From G965230065 sp965230065 (lineage in GTDB: Bacteria; Bacteroidota; Bacteroidia; Cytophagales; Cyclobacteriaceae): DNA of 64,000 nucleotides. Positions 43,109-51,672 of this stretch are shown here, in pieces (position 1 is the first letter of the stretch; each line of letters opens with the position of its first letter). The position numbers and the translations under genes are program-made. Under the pieces are notes generated by a model. The model was not told where the DNA came from and made no database searches. It was given only the letters and a program-made list of their open reading frames with translations. Location: contig OZ245942.1 of NCBI GenBank assembly GCA_965230065.1, positions 868,001-932,000 of the forward strand, given 5' to 3'.

Positions 43109-45700
43109 TCAATTCCCTTTACCACTTTCTTCCTTACCAATAGAAATCAGGTTGGTAAGCAGTCGGTACGCACCTGGAACGCCCGCCGGAATTTCCCTGA
43201 AAAAAGACAAGCCGGTATAAATGTAATAACCTTTTCCGTATTTAGCTACCAAAAGGCTACCCTCTTTAGGGTCTTCGCCTGGATCGGATAATGAAAAAAT
43301 AGCATCATATTTTTCATCCCACTCTCCGGGAAAGTACAAGCCTCGCTCCTGCACCCAGTTGGAGAAGTCAGCCTGTGTTATAACGTTGGGTTTGTTTAAC
43401 ACCGGATGGTTGGGTTGCAGGAAGTTAACTTTGGCCGATTCATCAGATACACGATTTCGCGAAAGCTTGAGGGGATAAGGCCCCAAATCCTGGGTAACGA
43501 GCAAATGGGAAGTATTGTACTGCACGATAACCGTACCTCCATTTTTCACATAATCCATTAATGTGTTTTGCTGAAACCTGAGGCGGTCTACGGTATTATA
43601 GGCACGGATACCAACCATGATGGCATCAAAATTTTCAAGATAGGCAGGATTAATATCATTTTCATCCAGCAAAGTAACCTGATAACCAATTTGCCGCAAT
43701 CCTACGGGCACTTCATCACCGGCACCCATGATATAACCAATCATATCACCCCTTTTCTGAATGTCCAGTTTTACTGCCTTGGCCGAAGCTGGCAAAAATA
43801 CCGTTTGGGTCGGAATATGCGCATAGTCTATTACCGTCAGGCTTTTACTATATACTTTTCCATTGATTGTAGCAGTAGCTGAAATGATGCCTTCACTTTG
43901 GGCCTCTGGGGGATATACCATAAAGTTTACTACTTTTTCCTCCCCTTTCACTTCCAATGAAAAGTCAAGCGAAGCCGGAGATGCCCGCCAACCCTTCGGC
44001 AGGGTCAGTTCAAGCGTGCCTTGCAAGTTCTCAGTCCCAGCTTTCACTACCAGGCTTACCGTTTTGGGCTGCTCATCAGCAAATACATATACTTGTTCTG
44101 CAATATTCAGGAATACCGGGGGCGTAATTTCAAAAGGGCGGTATTGCTCCCCTTTTGCCGGATCGTTGCGTTTGTAAACCACAGGCGTGGTAAAATCCAG
44201 GGTTTGTTCACCTATTTTTAAAGTAAAAGTAGTTTTAACGGGCGGTGGTGTCTCTGGTAAACCAATCATTTGCTGGTTTTCTACCACGTACAAAAAGTCT
44301 TCATCCAGCGGTTGCCTTAACCAGTAGGGTCCTGAATAGGGCAAATTTTCAGGAAGCGTAACCTGGGTAGAAAAAAGTAACTCTTTGTTATTCTCAAGCT
44401 GGGTATGTAATACCGTATCTTTTTTAGCACTACCAAAATCAACTTTTTCCAGACTTACGGGAATGGGCGAACGGTTGATGGCTTCTACATTCAACGTAAT
44501 GGTTTCACCGGGCGTGGCCCAGTATTCGGCTGCCTTGGGCCGGCCAACCGAACGGAACCTCCGGCTCAGGGCGTTGGTACCGCTTCTCACTTCCAAATAC
44601 AGGCCCAGGCATGCCTGTATTACTTTTTTCAGTTCTGCCTGTTTTACCCGCTTCCAGTAAGGATTATCAATTTTATCAATGACATCATACGCCTGCAACA
44701 AGATAGGCACAATCCCAGAAGGATTTTCCGGCGAGAAGTTTTCGTAAGCTTCAACCAACAGTTTGCTTACTTTTTCGCCATTTTTTACCCTGTCCCAGCT
44801 TGTATTCACGCCCTCAAATAAGTCTCTTTCTGCCATATCCCCGGCCAGGTGGCGGAAGTACTCCAAGTCAGTTCCCCTTGAGCCGGTGGCTCCAAAGCCC
44901 TGACAAACATGCTTGCTGCGGCTTTCGGCAGCTATTTCTGTTACAGATTTACCTAACAAGGGAATGTAGGCTCCGCAGTCTGTGGCAAAAACCGAATCGG
45001 ATTGTTGGGCAATTTCTGCAATGTTTTCTGTAAACCATGATGTTTCATTCATTACAATGCGCTTGGGTTGCCACACTTCCACATATTTGAGTTGTTCAGG
45101 GTAATAATCCGGATTACCAGCAATTTTAAAGGCTTCCACTCCCAAAATAGCGGAGGAAGTGTGGTGTCCATGCCCGCCCCGGGCATCAGGTGGGAAGCGG
45201 GTAATAATTACATCGGGGCGAAATTTTCGGATACTCCACACCACATCGGCCAGCACCTTGTCTTTGTCCCAGATGTCCAGGGTTTCCTCGGGTGATTTTG
45301 AATAGCCAAAGTCATTAGCACGGGTAAACAATTGCTGGCTGCCATCCATGCTGCGGGCCATAAGCAGTTCCTGTGTACGCAATACACCCAGCATTTCCCT
45401 GATTTCCGGGCCGATGAGGTTTTGTCCACCAGAGCCTCTGTTTAGTGACAAATAAGCCGTATTCATCAACCGCACCTGTGAGAGGTAACCGATCACCACC
45501 TGGTTTTCATCATCCGGATGGGCGGCCAGATACATGGCGCTGCCCAGCACATTGAGCTTTTTCAGGGCCAGTTGAATTTCGCCGGCAGAAAGCTTTTCGG
45601 GAGCTTGCGCCTGTATTTGATAAGTAAAAACATGGAATATCAGCAAAAGTGAAGCTATAGCCTGAATTGTATATCTCATGAAATTGGTCAGTTTAAACAT
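43109..45700 (-). CDS. PIG-L deacetylase with NEW3-like middle and glutaminase-like C-terminal region, exported
   Basis: The protein is 863 residues from ATG 45700; a second ATG at 45679 (MRYTIQAIAS) is an equally good start. A signal peptide ends near QAQA (about 32). The PIG-L domain follows (about 45-290) with zinc motifs AAHPDDE (59-65) and HGHH (177-180); relatives deacetylate GlcNAc derivatives. Residues about 390-640 are beta-rich with NEW3-like segments. Residues about 650-860 ('LRQIGYQVTLLDENDINPAYLENFDAIMVG' region, 'YVKNGGTVIVQYN', 'GKGYYIYTGLSFFRE') look like a ThuA/class I amidotransferase-like fold without a visible nucleophile Cys. It is the first gene of the PIG-L - NagA-like - Nramp-like group. 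Confidence 0.85.
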   Translation of the reverse strand: MFKLTNFMRYTIQAIASLLLIFHVFTYQIQAQAPEKLSAGEIQLALKKLNVLGSAMYLAAHPDDENQVVIGYLSQVRLMNTAYLSLNRGSGGQNLIGPEIREMLGVLRTQELLMARSMDGSQQLFTRANDFGYSKSPEETLDIWDKDKVLADVVWSIRKFRPDVIITRFPPDARGGHGHHTSSAILGVEAFKIAGNPDYYPEQLKYVEVWQPKRIVMNETSWFTENIAEIAQQSDSVFATDCGAYIPLLGKSVTEIAAESRSKHVCQGFGATGSRGTDLEYFRHLAGDMAERDLFEGVNTSWDRVKNGEKVSKLLVEAYENFSPENPSGIVPILLQAYDVIDKIDNPYWKRVKQAELKKVIQACLGLYLEVRSGTNALSRRFRSVGRPKAAEYWATPGETITLNVEAINRSPIPVSLEKVDFGSAKKDTVLHTQLENNKELLFSTQVTLPENLPYSGPYWLRQPLDEDFLYVVENQQMIGLPETPPPVKTTFTLKIGEQTLDFTTPVVYKRNDPAKGEQYRPFEITPPVFLNIAEQVYVFADEQPKTVSLVVKAGTENLQGTLELTLPKGWRASPASLDFSLEVKGEEKVVNFMVYPPEAQSEGIISATATINGKVYSKSLTVIDYAHIPTQTVFLPASAKAVKLDIQKRGDMIGYIMGAGDEVPVGLRQIGYQVTLLDENDINPAYLENFDAIMVGIRAYNTVDRLRFQQNTLMDYVKNGGTVIVQYNTSHLLVTQDLGPYPLKLSRNRVSDESAKVNFLQPNHPVLNKPNVITQADFSNWVQERGLYFPGEWDEKYDAIFSLSDPGEDPKEGSLLVAKYGKGYYIYTGLSFFREIPAGVPGAYRLLTNLISIGKEESGKGN

Positions 45701-45814
45701 CTTTTCTGATTAACGAAGTCAACAAGGCAACGTTTATATAGTACAACGAAATTGCTTTCTACAGAAAGCAAAATTTAGCAATTCCGCTCTTTCCGGAAAG
45801 CATTGTTAATACGT

Positions 45815-46450
45815 TCACCCAAACCACCAAATCGTGCCAAAACTCAGGCAAAAGCCTATTGCACAACCCAGAAAAATTTCGTTGGGCTTATGGGCATTCA
45901 GGTACAGCCGTGCCGACATCACCATGCCCGCGAGTAGTAAAATGCCTACCAGCGGAAATAACAAGCCATGTTGTGTATATTTCAGGGCAATAGAAAGCAA
46001 AAACCCGATTAACCCCCCGGCGGCAGCGCTATGGGCACTGACTTTCATAAATACAGTAATGAATGTAACAGCAAACACAATCAGCGTAATGGACATCAGA
46101 ATAGTAACAAAAATACTGCTCTCCTTAATTTTGGCCATGAACATATAGGTGGTAATGCCATAGAAAATAGTGGTAAAGAAAAAGGGAAGGATGCGTACTT
46201 TTCTCTCCTGCATGGTCAGGTTCCTCAAAGTTTCCTGCAACTTACCCGAAGAGTAAATCAGCGTGGAAATGCTGAGTAATGGCAGGAAGAATGTAGTGAT
46301 TATCAGGATAAGAAGCACCCTGTTGATCGCCGTTTCGCTGATGGGGCTTATCACAATAGGGGCAAAATAAAAAAGGATGGTGAAAAGCAGGGTGGGCATC
46401 AAAAGTGGGTGCATGATGATGGATACCAACAATGCCAATTTTCTGATCAT
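45815..46450 (-). CDS. multi-pass membrane protein related to PAP2 phosphatases
   Basis: The 211-residue protein has about six membrane helices. KVSAHSAAAGG (about 136-146) resembles the PAP2 'SxxxH' motif, and SARLYLNAHKPNEI (about 178-191) resembles 'RxxxxxHxxxE/D'. The first PAP2 motif (KxxxxxxRP) is not clear, so activity is uncertain. Lipid phosphate or undecaprenyl pyrophosphate could be a substrate. Its ATG overlaps the rpoN stop by one base (TAATG on the minus strand), indicating coupling. Confidence 0.65.
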   Translation of the reverse strand: MIRKLALLVSIIMHPLLMPTLLFTILFYFAPIVISPISETAINRVLLILIITTFFLPLLSISTLIYSSGKLQETLRNLTMQERKVRILPFFFTTIFYGITTYMFMAKIKESSIFVTILMSITLIVFAVTFITVFMKVSAHSAAAGGLIGFLLSIALKYTQHGLLFPLVGILLLAGMVMSARLYLNAHKPNEIFLGCAIGFCLSFGTIWWFG

Positions 46451-47901
46451 TATAACTCTTTTCTTAATCGGGCTACGGGAATTTGTAATTGTTCTCTGTA
46501 TTTAGCTACGGTGCGGCGGGCAATATTGTACCCTTTTTGTTTCAACATTTTTTCCAGTTTGTCATCTGAAAGTGGTTTGCGTTTATCTTCATTATCCACC
46601 AGTCCTTTCAAATAGTTTTTGACCTCTCTGCTACTCACATCCTCTCCGGAATCAGTAGCAATACCTTCTGAAAAGAAATACTTTAGCGGATAAATACCAA
46701 ATTCTGTTTGCACAGATTTACTATTGGCTACCCGGGAAACAGTGGATATATCCATGCCAATTTCATTAGCAATATCTTTCAAAATCATTGGTTTCAGCTT
46801 ACTTTCGTCGCCTTCCAGAAAAAAATCGTACTGATATTTGATAATCGTTTGCATAGTGTTCAGCAAGGTTTGCTGCCGCTGCTTGATAGCGTCAATAAAC
46901 CATTTTGCCGAATCCAGTTTTTGTTTTACAAAGGTAACCGTCTCTTTCAGCTTTTTATCTTTCTTATTGCTCTTGTCATAGGCATCCAGCATATCGGCAT
47001 ACGCCCGGTTTACCCGCAACTCCGGAGCATTTTTAGAGTTAAGGGAAAGTTCTAATTTACCGTTGTCATTCACTAAAATAAAATCAGGAATAACATACTG
47101 GGTTTTTACGTTACTGGGAGCATCACTTCCAGGTTTTGGGTTGAGTTTGGTAATGGCGCCAACCGCCAACCGCATGGTATCTTCATCAACGCCCAGTTTC
47201 TTAGTGATTTTATCAAAATGCTTTTTGGTAAATTCCTGGAAGTGGTCACCAATGATTGCCTGGGCGGTTTTCTGAATTTTACTTTCGCAGTCGGCTTTGC
47301 GCAAAAGCTGCAAATACAGGCACTCCTGCAGGTTTCTGGCGGCAATGCCCGGAGGGTCAAAAGCCTGTATTCTTTTCAGTATTTCTTCTACCTCTTCGAG
47401 GTCGGTTTCAATATTTTGCGAAAAGGCCAGGTCATTGATGATAGATTCCAGCTCGCGACGGATGTAGCCGTCCGATTCAATACTACCAATGAGCTGCTGT
47501 CCAATCATATACTGCCGCTCATCCAACCCTAAAAAATTTAACTGGCTCATGAGTTGGTCATTGAGCGTGGCCTGCATGGGAATGGGCATCTCCCGTTCTT
47601 CTTCATCCCGGTAGTTTCCATCTCCCTGCATTTTATATCCGCCAATGTCATCATCAGCAATGTAATCTTCCAGACTTATTTCTTCACTGGCATCTAATTC
47701 ATTATCATCTTCGTAATCATCTTCATTGCTATCAGCCACAGATTCTTCATCCCGCCCTTCTTCCAGGGCAGGGTTTACTTCCAGTTCCTGCTCAATGCGG
47801 GTATCCAGCTCGGCAGTAGGAATTTGCAGCAGTTTGATAAACTGTATCTGCTGCGGGGATAACTTTTGGGTTAAGGTTTGGCTTAAACCAAGCTTTTGCA
47901 T
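46450..47901 (-). CDS. rpoN: RNA polymerase sigma-54 factor
   Basis: The 483-residue protein has the Gln/Leu-rich activator-interacting region I (QKLSPQQIQFIKLLQIPTAE, residues 12-31), a highly acidic region II (about 50-95), the core-binding domain, a helix-turn-helix ('DISTVSRVANSKSV') and the RpoN box ARRTVAKYREQ near the C-terminus that reads the -24 element. All parts are complete. Sigma-54 needs AAA+ enhancer-binding proteins; none is in the window. It drives the PAP2-like gene downstream as a coupled pair. Confidence 0.96.
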   Translation of the reverse strand: MQKLGLSQTLTQKLSPQQIQFIKLLQIPTAELDTRIEQELEVNPALEEGRDEESVADSNEDDYEDDNELDASEEISLEDYIADDDIGGYKMQGDGNYRDEEEREMPIPMQATLNDQLMSQLNFLGLDERQYMIGQQLIGSIESDGYIRRELESIINDLAFSQNIETDLEEVEEILKRIQAFDPPGIAARNLQECLYLQLLRKADCESKIQKTAQAIIGDHFQEFTKKHFDKITKKLGVDEDTMRLAVGAITKLNPKPGSDAPSNVKTQYVIPDFILVNDNGKLELSLNSKNAPELRVNRAYADMLDAYDKSNKKDKKLKETVTFVKQKLDSAKWFIDAIKQRQQTLLNTMQTIIKYQYDFFLEGDESKLKPMILKDIANEIGMDISTVSRVANSKSVQTEFGIYPLKYFFSEGIATDSGEDVSSREVKNYLKGLVDNEDKRKPLSDDKLEKMLKQKGYNIARRTVAKYREQLQIPVARLRKEL

Positions 47902-47939
47902 GTAAATAAAATATTAAAAAATACGGTACTTATACTTTC

Positions 47940-47947
47940 CAAAGTTA
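47940..47947 (-). promoter_or_regulatory. -7 promoter box candidate for rpoN
   Basis: TAACTTTG on the minus strand matches TAnnTTTG exactly, 39 bases ahead of the ATG. No clear -33 element. Confidence 0.4.
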
Positions 47948-48059
47948 TGATATTATTCCGATAATTCTTTGATAATGCGTGCAAAATATAGTTTTTTTGC
48001 AGGCAGTTTTAGTACATTTCAAAGACTTTTCTACACCAAAGTAAGTTGCTGATAATCAG

Positions 48060-48067
48060 TAATTTTG
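48060..48067 (+). promoter_or_regulatory. -7 promoter box candidate for asnS
   Basis: TAATTTTG is an exact TAnnTTTG match, 52 bases ahead of the asnS ATG. The -33 region is poor. Confidence 0.4.
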
Positions 48068-48118
48068 CTAACTACACTTGGGTGGCATTATCAAAAAGTA
48101 TACTAAGGTAATATATCA

Positions 48119-49567
48119 ATGCAACATCAAAGAAGCAAAATAAAAATTGTACTGGACCATACCTCTGTGGGTGCAGAAGTATTGGTAAAAGGATGGGTGC
48201 GCACCAAACGCGAAAGTAAAAATGTAGTATTTATTGCCCTTAACGATGGGTCTACCATCCACAATTTGCAAATTGTTGCCGACCCGCAAAAGTTTTCTGA
48301 AGATGTACTCAGGCATATCACTACCGGGGCTTGCATTGCCGTGAAAGGTGCCCTGACAGCCTCTCATGGAAAAGGTCAATCGGTAGAGTTGCAGGCCGAT
48401 AGTATTGAAGTATTAGGCGCTGCCGACCCGGAAGAATATCCCTTGCAACCCAAAAAGCATTCCCTGGAATTTTTGCGCGAAATTGCCCACCTGCGCCCGC
48501 GTACTAACACCTTTGGCGCCATATTTCGCCTCAGGCATGCGATGGCGTTTGCCATTCATAAGTTTTTTAACGACAAGGGCTTTTATTACCTCCACTCTCC
48601 CATCATCACAGGCTCTGATGCCGAAGGTGCCGGTGCCATGTTCCGTGTCACTACCCTTGACCCCACCAACCCACCCAAAACGCCCGAAGGCAAGGTAGAT
48701 TATAAAGAAGACTTTTTTGGGAAAGAAACCAACCTTACCGTATCGGGGCAGTTGGAAGCCGAACTGGGTGCCCTGGCTTTGTCAGATGTGTATACGTTTG
48801 GCCCTACCTTTCGTGCCGAAAACTCCAACACTACCCGTCACCTGGCCGAGTTTTGGATGATTGAGCCTGAAATGGCGTTCTATGACCTGAACGACAACAT
48901 GGGCCTGGCCGAGGAAATGCTCAAATACCTCATCAGCTATGCCCTGGAACACTGCAAAGATGACCTGGAGTTTTTGAACAAACGGGCATTGGATGAAGAT
49001 AAACAGAAAAAGCAGGAGGAACGCAGCGAACTCTCATTGATGGAACGCCTGAACTTCGTACTGGAAAACACTTTTGAACGGGTTACTTACACCGATGCCT
49101 TTAACATTCTCAGAAACTCAAAGCCCAACAAAAAGAAAAAATTCCAGTTCGTGCTGGATGAGTGGGGTGCTGATTTGCAATCTGAACATGAACGGTTTTT
49201 GGTAGAAAAACATTTTAAAAAGCCGGTAATCCTCTACAATTACCCCAAAGACATCAAGGCATTTTATATGCGACAGAATGAGGACGGCAAAACCGTAGGC
49301 GCCATGGATGTATTGTTCCCCGGTATTGGCGAAATTATCGGTGGTTCACAAAGGGAAGAGCGGTACGACAAACTCATCCAACGGATTCGGGAAATGGATA
49401 TTCCTGAAAAAGATGTTTGGTGGTATTTGGATACCCGAAAGTTTGGCACAGCTCCCCATGCAGGCTATGGCCTGGGCTTCGAGCGCATGATGCTGTTTGT
49501 TACGGGCATGACCAACATCCGGGATGTCATCCCTTTTCCGCGGGCACCGCAGAATGCAGAGTTTTAG
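48119..49567 (+). CDS. asnS: asparaginyl-tRNA synthetase
   Basis: This class IIb synthetase charges tRNA-Asn. The 482-residue protein has an N-terminal OB fold (about 18-110: VLVKGWVRTKRESKNVVFI). The catalytic core has motif 2 TFRAENSNTTRHLAEFWMIEPE (about 238-259, given in part) and motif 3 GYGLGFERMMLF near the C-terminus. The Asn-specific insert EDFFGKETNLTVSGQLEAE precedes motif 2. Length and order are standard. It has its own promoter and no terminator hairpin before the helicase gene. Confidence 0.97.
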   Translation: MQHQRSKIKIVLDHTSVGAEVLVKGWVRTKRESKNVVFIALNDGSTIHNLQIVADPQKFSEDVLRHITTGACIAVKGALTASHGKGQSVELQADSIEVLGAADPEEYPLQPKKHSLEFLREIAHLRPRTNTFGAIFRLRHAMAFAIHKFFNDKGFYYLHSPIITGSDAEGAGAMFRVTTLDPTNPPKTPEGKVDYKEDFFGKETNLTVSGQLEAELGALALSDVYTFGPTFRAENSNTTRHLAEFWMIEPEMAFYDLNDNMGLAEEMLKYLISYALEHCKDDLEFLNKRALDEDKQKKQEERSELSLMERLNFVLENTFERVTYTDAFNILRNSKPNKKKKFQFVLDEWGADLQSEHERFLVEKHFKKPVILYNYPKDIKAFYMRQNEDGKTVGAMDVLFPGIGEIIGGSQREERYDKLIQRIREMDIPEKDVWWYLDTRKFGTAPHAGYGLGFERMMLFVTGMTNIRDVIPFPRAPQNAEF

Positions 49568-49652
49568 GGGGGTAGTTTGTAGTTTGAAGTTTAATGTTTT
49601 TAGTTTGTCAAACTCTAAACATAAAACACTAAACAGTAAACCATAATCTACC

Positions 49653-51059
49653 TTGGCCAAACCCGCGCAAATTATTGCTTCCAACTTTCCTTTTGAACCT
49701 ACCAACGGGCAAAAGAAGTTTTTTGGGCTACTGGATGCATTTTTGTTCAGTCCCCCGGAACAAGAGCGTACTGCTTTTATGCTGAAAGGATATGCCGGAA
49801 CGGGCAAAACCACCCTGGTGGGCAGTTTGGTAAAAACTCTTCCTTATTTTAAATACAAGGCAGTACTATTAGCGCCTACAGGCCGGGCAGCCAAAGTAAT
49901 GGCCAACTATGCCGATCGCAAAGCCTTCACCATTCACAAATGTATTTACAGGCGCACAGCCGACCCGATTGCAGGCAGGTTACAATTTGTAAGGCAGCGC
50001 AACTATTATACCCGCACTGTATTTATTGTTGATGAGGCTTCTATGCTGGCCGACGACCCCGGTATGGGCAAAAACGGTTTGCTGGCCGACCTGCTCGATT
50101 ATGTTTTCGAGCATCCATCCAATAAACTCATGCTGGTTGGCGATACAGCCCAGTTGCCTCCCGTAAAGCAGGATTTCAGTCATGGCCTGGATGCAGATTA
50201 CCTCTCGTCACAGTTTAACCTCAGCATTACCGAAACTGAACTTACTGAAGTGACCCGCCAGGGCCTGGAGTCGGGCATTTTGTACAATGCCACTTTACTG
50301 CGTGACCAGCTCTCTGAACAAAAGTTTAAGATTCAGTTCCAGACAAAGCGTTTCAAGGACTTTTACCGCATGACAGGCGAAAAGTTGGAAGAAGGGCTGC
50401 ATTACGCTTATAACAAGTATGGTACGGAAAACACCATCGTCGTTTGTCGCTCTAACAAGATGGCAGTGCAGTATAACCAGCACATCCGCAGTCGTATTCT
50501 CTTTTACGAAGATGAAATAGTAGCCGGAGATTACCTCATGATTGTGCGCAATAATTACTTTGTCCTGCCCGAAGATTCCCAGGCTGGGTTCCTGGCCAAT
50601 GGTGATTTTGTGGAAGTGCTGAAAATCAAAAACTTTGAAGAAATTCACGGCTTTCGTTTTGTAACCCTGGTACTTCAACTGATAGACTACCCCGATCAGG
50701 ATGAGTTTGAGGCAAAAGTAATCCTGAATACACTTTACTCAGCTGCCCCTTCCCTCACCGAAGAAGAGAGCAAGCAGCTTTTTGACAGTGTAATGGAAGA
50801 CTACAAAGACGTAGTTACGAAAAAAGAACGCAACGAAGCCATCCGTAACGACCTATACCTCAATGCCTTGCAGGTAAAGTTCGCTTATGCGCTTACTTGT
50901 CATAAATCGCAGGGCGGCCAGTGGGATGCCGTTTTTGTTGACCAGGGTTTTCTCAAACCCGAAATGCTAAACCGCGAATTTATCCGGTGGGCATACACGG
51001 GCATTACCCGTGCCAAATCAGAACTTTTTTTAATGAATTTCAACGAAATGTTTTTCTGA
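49653..51059 (+). CDS. RecD-like superfamily 1 DNA helicase
   Basis: The 468-residue protein appears to begin at TTG 49653 (LAKPAQIIASNF). It has Walker A LKGYAGTGKTTL (about 47-58), motif Ia LLAPTGRAAKVMA, Walker B FIVDEASMLADD (about 125-136), GDTAQLPPV, and late motifs FAYALTCHKSQGGQWDAVFVD (about 407-427 shown in part) and WAYTGITRAK. It is shorter than RecD2 and lacks the N-terminal extension, so it belongs to the small stand-alone RecD/Pif1-like helicases of Bacteroidota. Exact role in repair is unknown. Confidence 0.9.
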   Translation: MAKPAQIIASNFPFEPTNGQKKFFGLLDAFLFSPPEQERTAFMLKGYAGTGKTTLVGSLVKTLPYFKYKAVLLAPTGRAAKVMANYADRKAFTIHKCIYRRTADPIAGRLQFVRQRNYYTRTVFIVDEASMLADDPGMGKNGLLADLLDYVFEHPSNKLMLVGDTAQLPPVKQDFSHGLDADYLSSQFNLSITETELTEVTRQGLESGILYNATLLRDQLSEQKFKIQFQTKRFKDFYRMTGEKLEEGLHYAYNKYGTENTIVVCRSNKMAVQYNQHIRSRILFYEDEIVAGDYLMIVRNNYFVLPEDSQAGFLANGDFVEVLKIKNFEEIHGFRFVTLVLQLIDYPDQDEFEAKVILNTLYSAAPSLTEEESKQLFDSVMEDYKDVVTKKERNEAIRNDLYLNALQVKFAYALTCHKSQGGQWDAVFVDQGFLKPEMLNREFIRWAYTGITRAKSELFLMNFNEMFF

Positions 51060-51091
51060 TTGCGGCAGTTGGGCAAGATTCGTTATTTTTG
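51060..51091 (+). promoter_or_regulatory. Bacteroidota-type promoter candidate for the DUF1573 gene
   Basis: TTG (51060-51062), 21-base spacer, TATTTTTG (51084-51091). This is the best two-part match I found. A second TATTTTTG at 51137-51144 has no good upstream element. Confidence 0.55.
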
Positions 51092-51206
51092 TTAAAATAG
51101 ATACTAAAACAACACCTTATACGTTTTTATCACCCCTATTTTTGTATAGGAATAGTTTTTGCTATTTGCATCCTAGATAAATTGTTCTCATTAAATATTA
51201 GTAGAC

Positions 51207-51617
51207 ATGAAAAAAATATTAGTTCTGTTCATAGGTTTATTTGTGATGGCTGCAACAGCCTCAGCCCAAAAAGAAATTAGCACGGATGATGGCCCGAAAA
51301 TCACTTTTGCAGAAGAGTCGCACAACTTTGGTGATATTGTACAAGGCACCAAAGTAGAACACACTTTTAAGTTTGAGAATACCGGCACCGAGCCTTTGAT
51401 TTTGTCAAATGTACTGACCACTTGTGGATGTACAGCTTCTTCCTGGCCACGCGAACCCATTGCCCCGGGTGGAGAAGGAGAAATCGTAGTAACCTTTAAC
51501 AGCGCCGGTAAAATGGGCAAGCAAAACAAAGTAGTTACTATTGTATCTAATGGCGTAAACCCCCAGGAAAGGGTTCGGATAGTTACCAATGTACTTCCTA
51601 AAGGAGATACTGAGTAA
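51207..51617 (+). CDS. secreted DUF1573 domain protein
   Basis: The 136-residue protein has a signal peptide (about 1-21, ending SASAQ) and one DUF1573 domain ('ESHNFGDIVQGTKVEHTFKFENTGTEPLIL', 'TTCGCTASSW'). It is an Ig-like beta sandwich common in exported Bacteroidota proteins, with the conserved CGCT motif. Function is not established; many are abundant periplasmic or surface proteins. It has its own promoter and terminator, so it is monocistronic. Confidence 0.88.
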   Translation: MKKILVLFIGLFVMAATASAQKEISTDDGPKITFAEESHNFGDIVQGTKVEHTFKFENTGTEPLILSNVLTTCGCTASSWPREPIAPGGEGEIVVTFNSAGKMGKQNKVVTIVSNGVNPQERVRIVTNVLPKGDTE

Positions 51618-51646
51618 CCTTTCCCAAACCTTCAAAAGAAATTGCT

Positions 51647-51672
51647 GCCAGCCTCATACGCTGGCTTTTTTT
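51647..51672 (+). terminator. intrinsic terminator after the DUF1573 gene
   Basis: GCCAGC (51647-51652), loop of 7, GCTGGC (51660-51665), then seven T residues. Confidence 0.85.
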
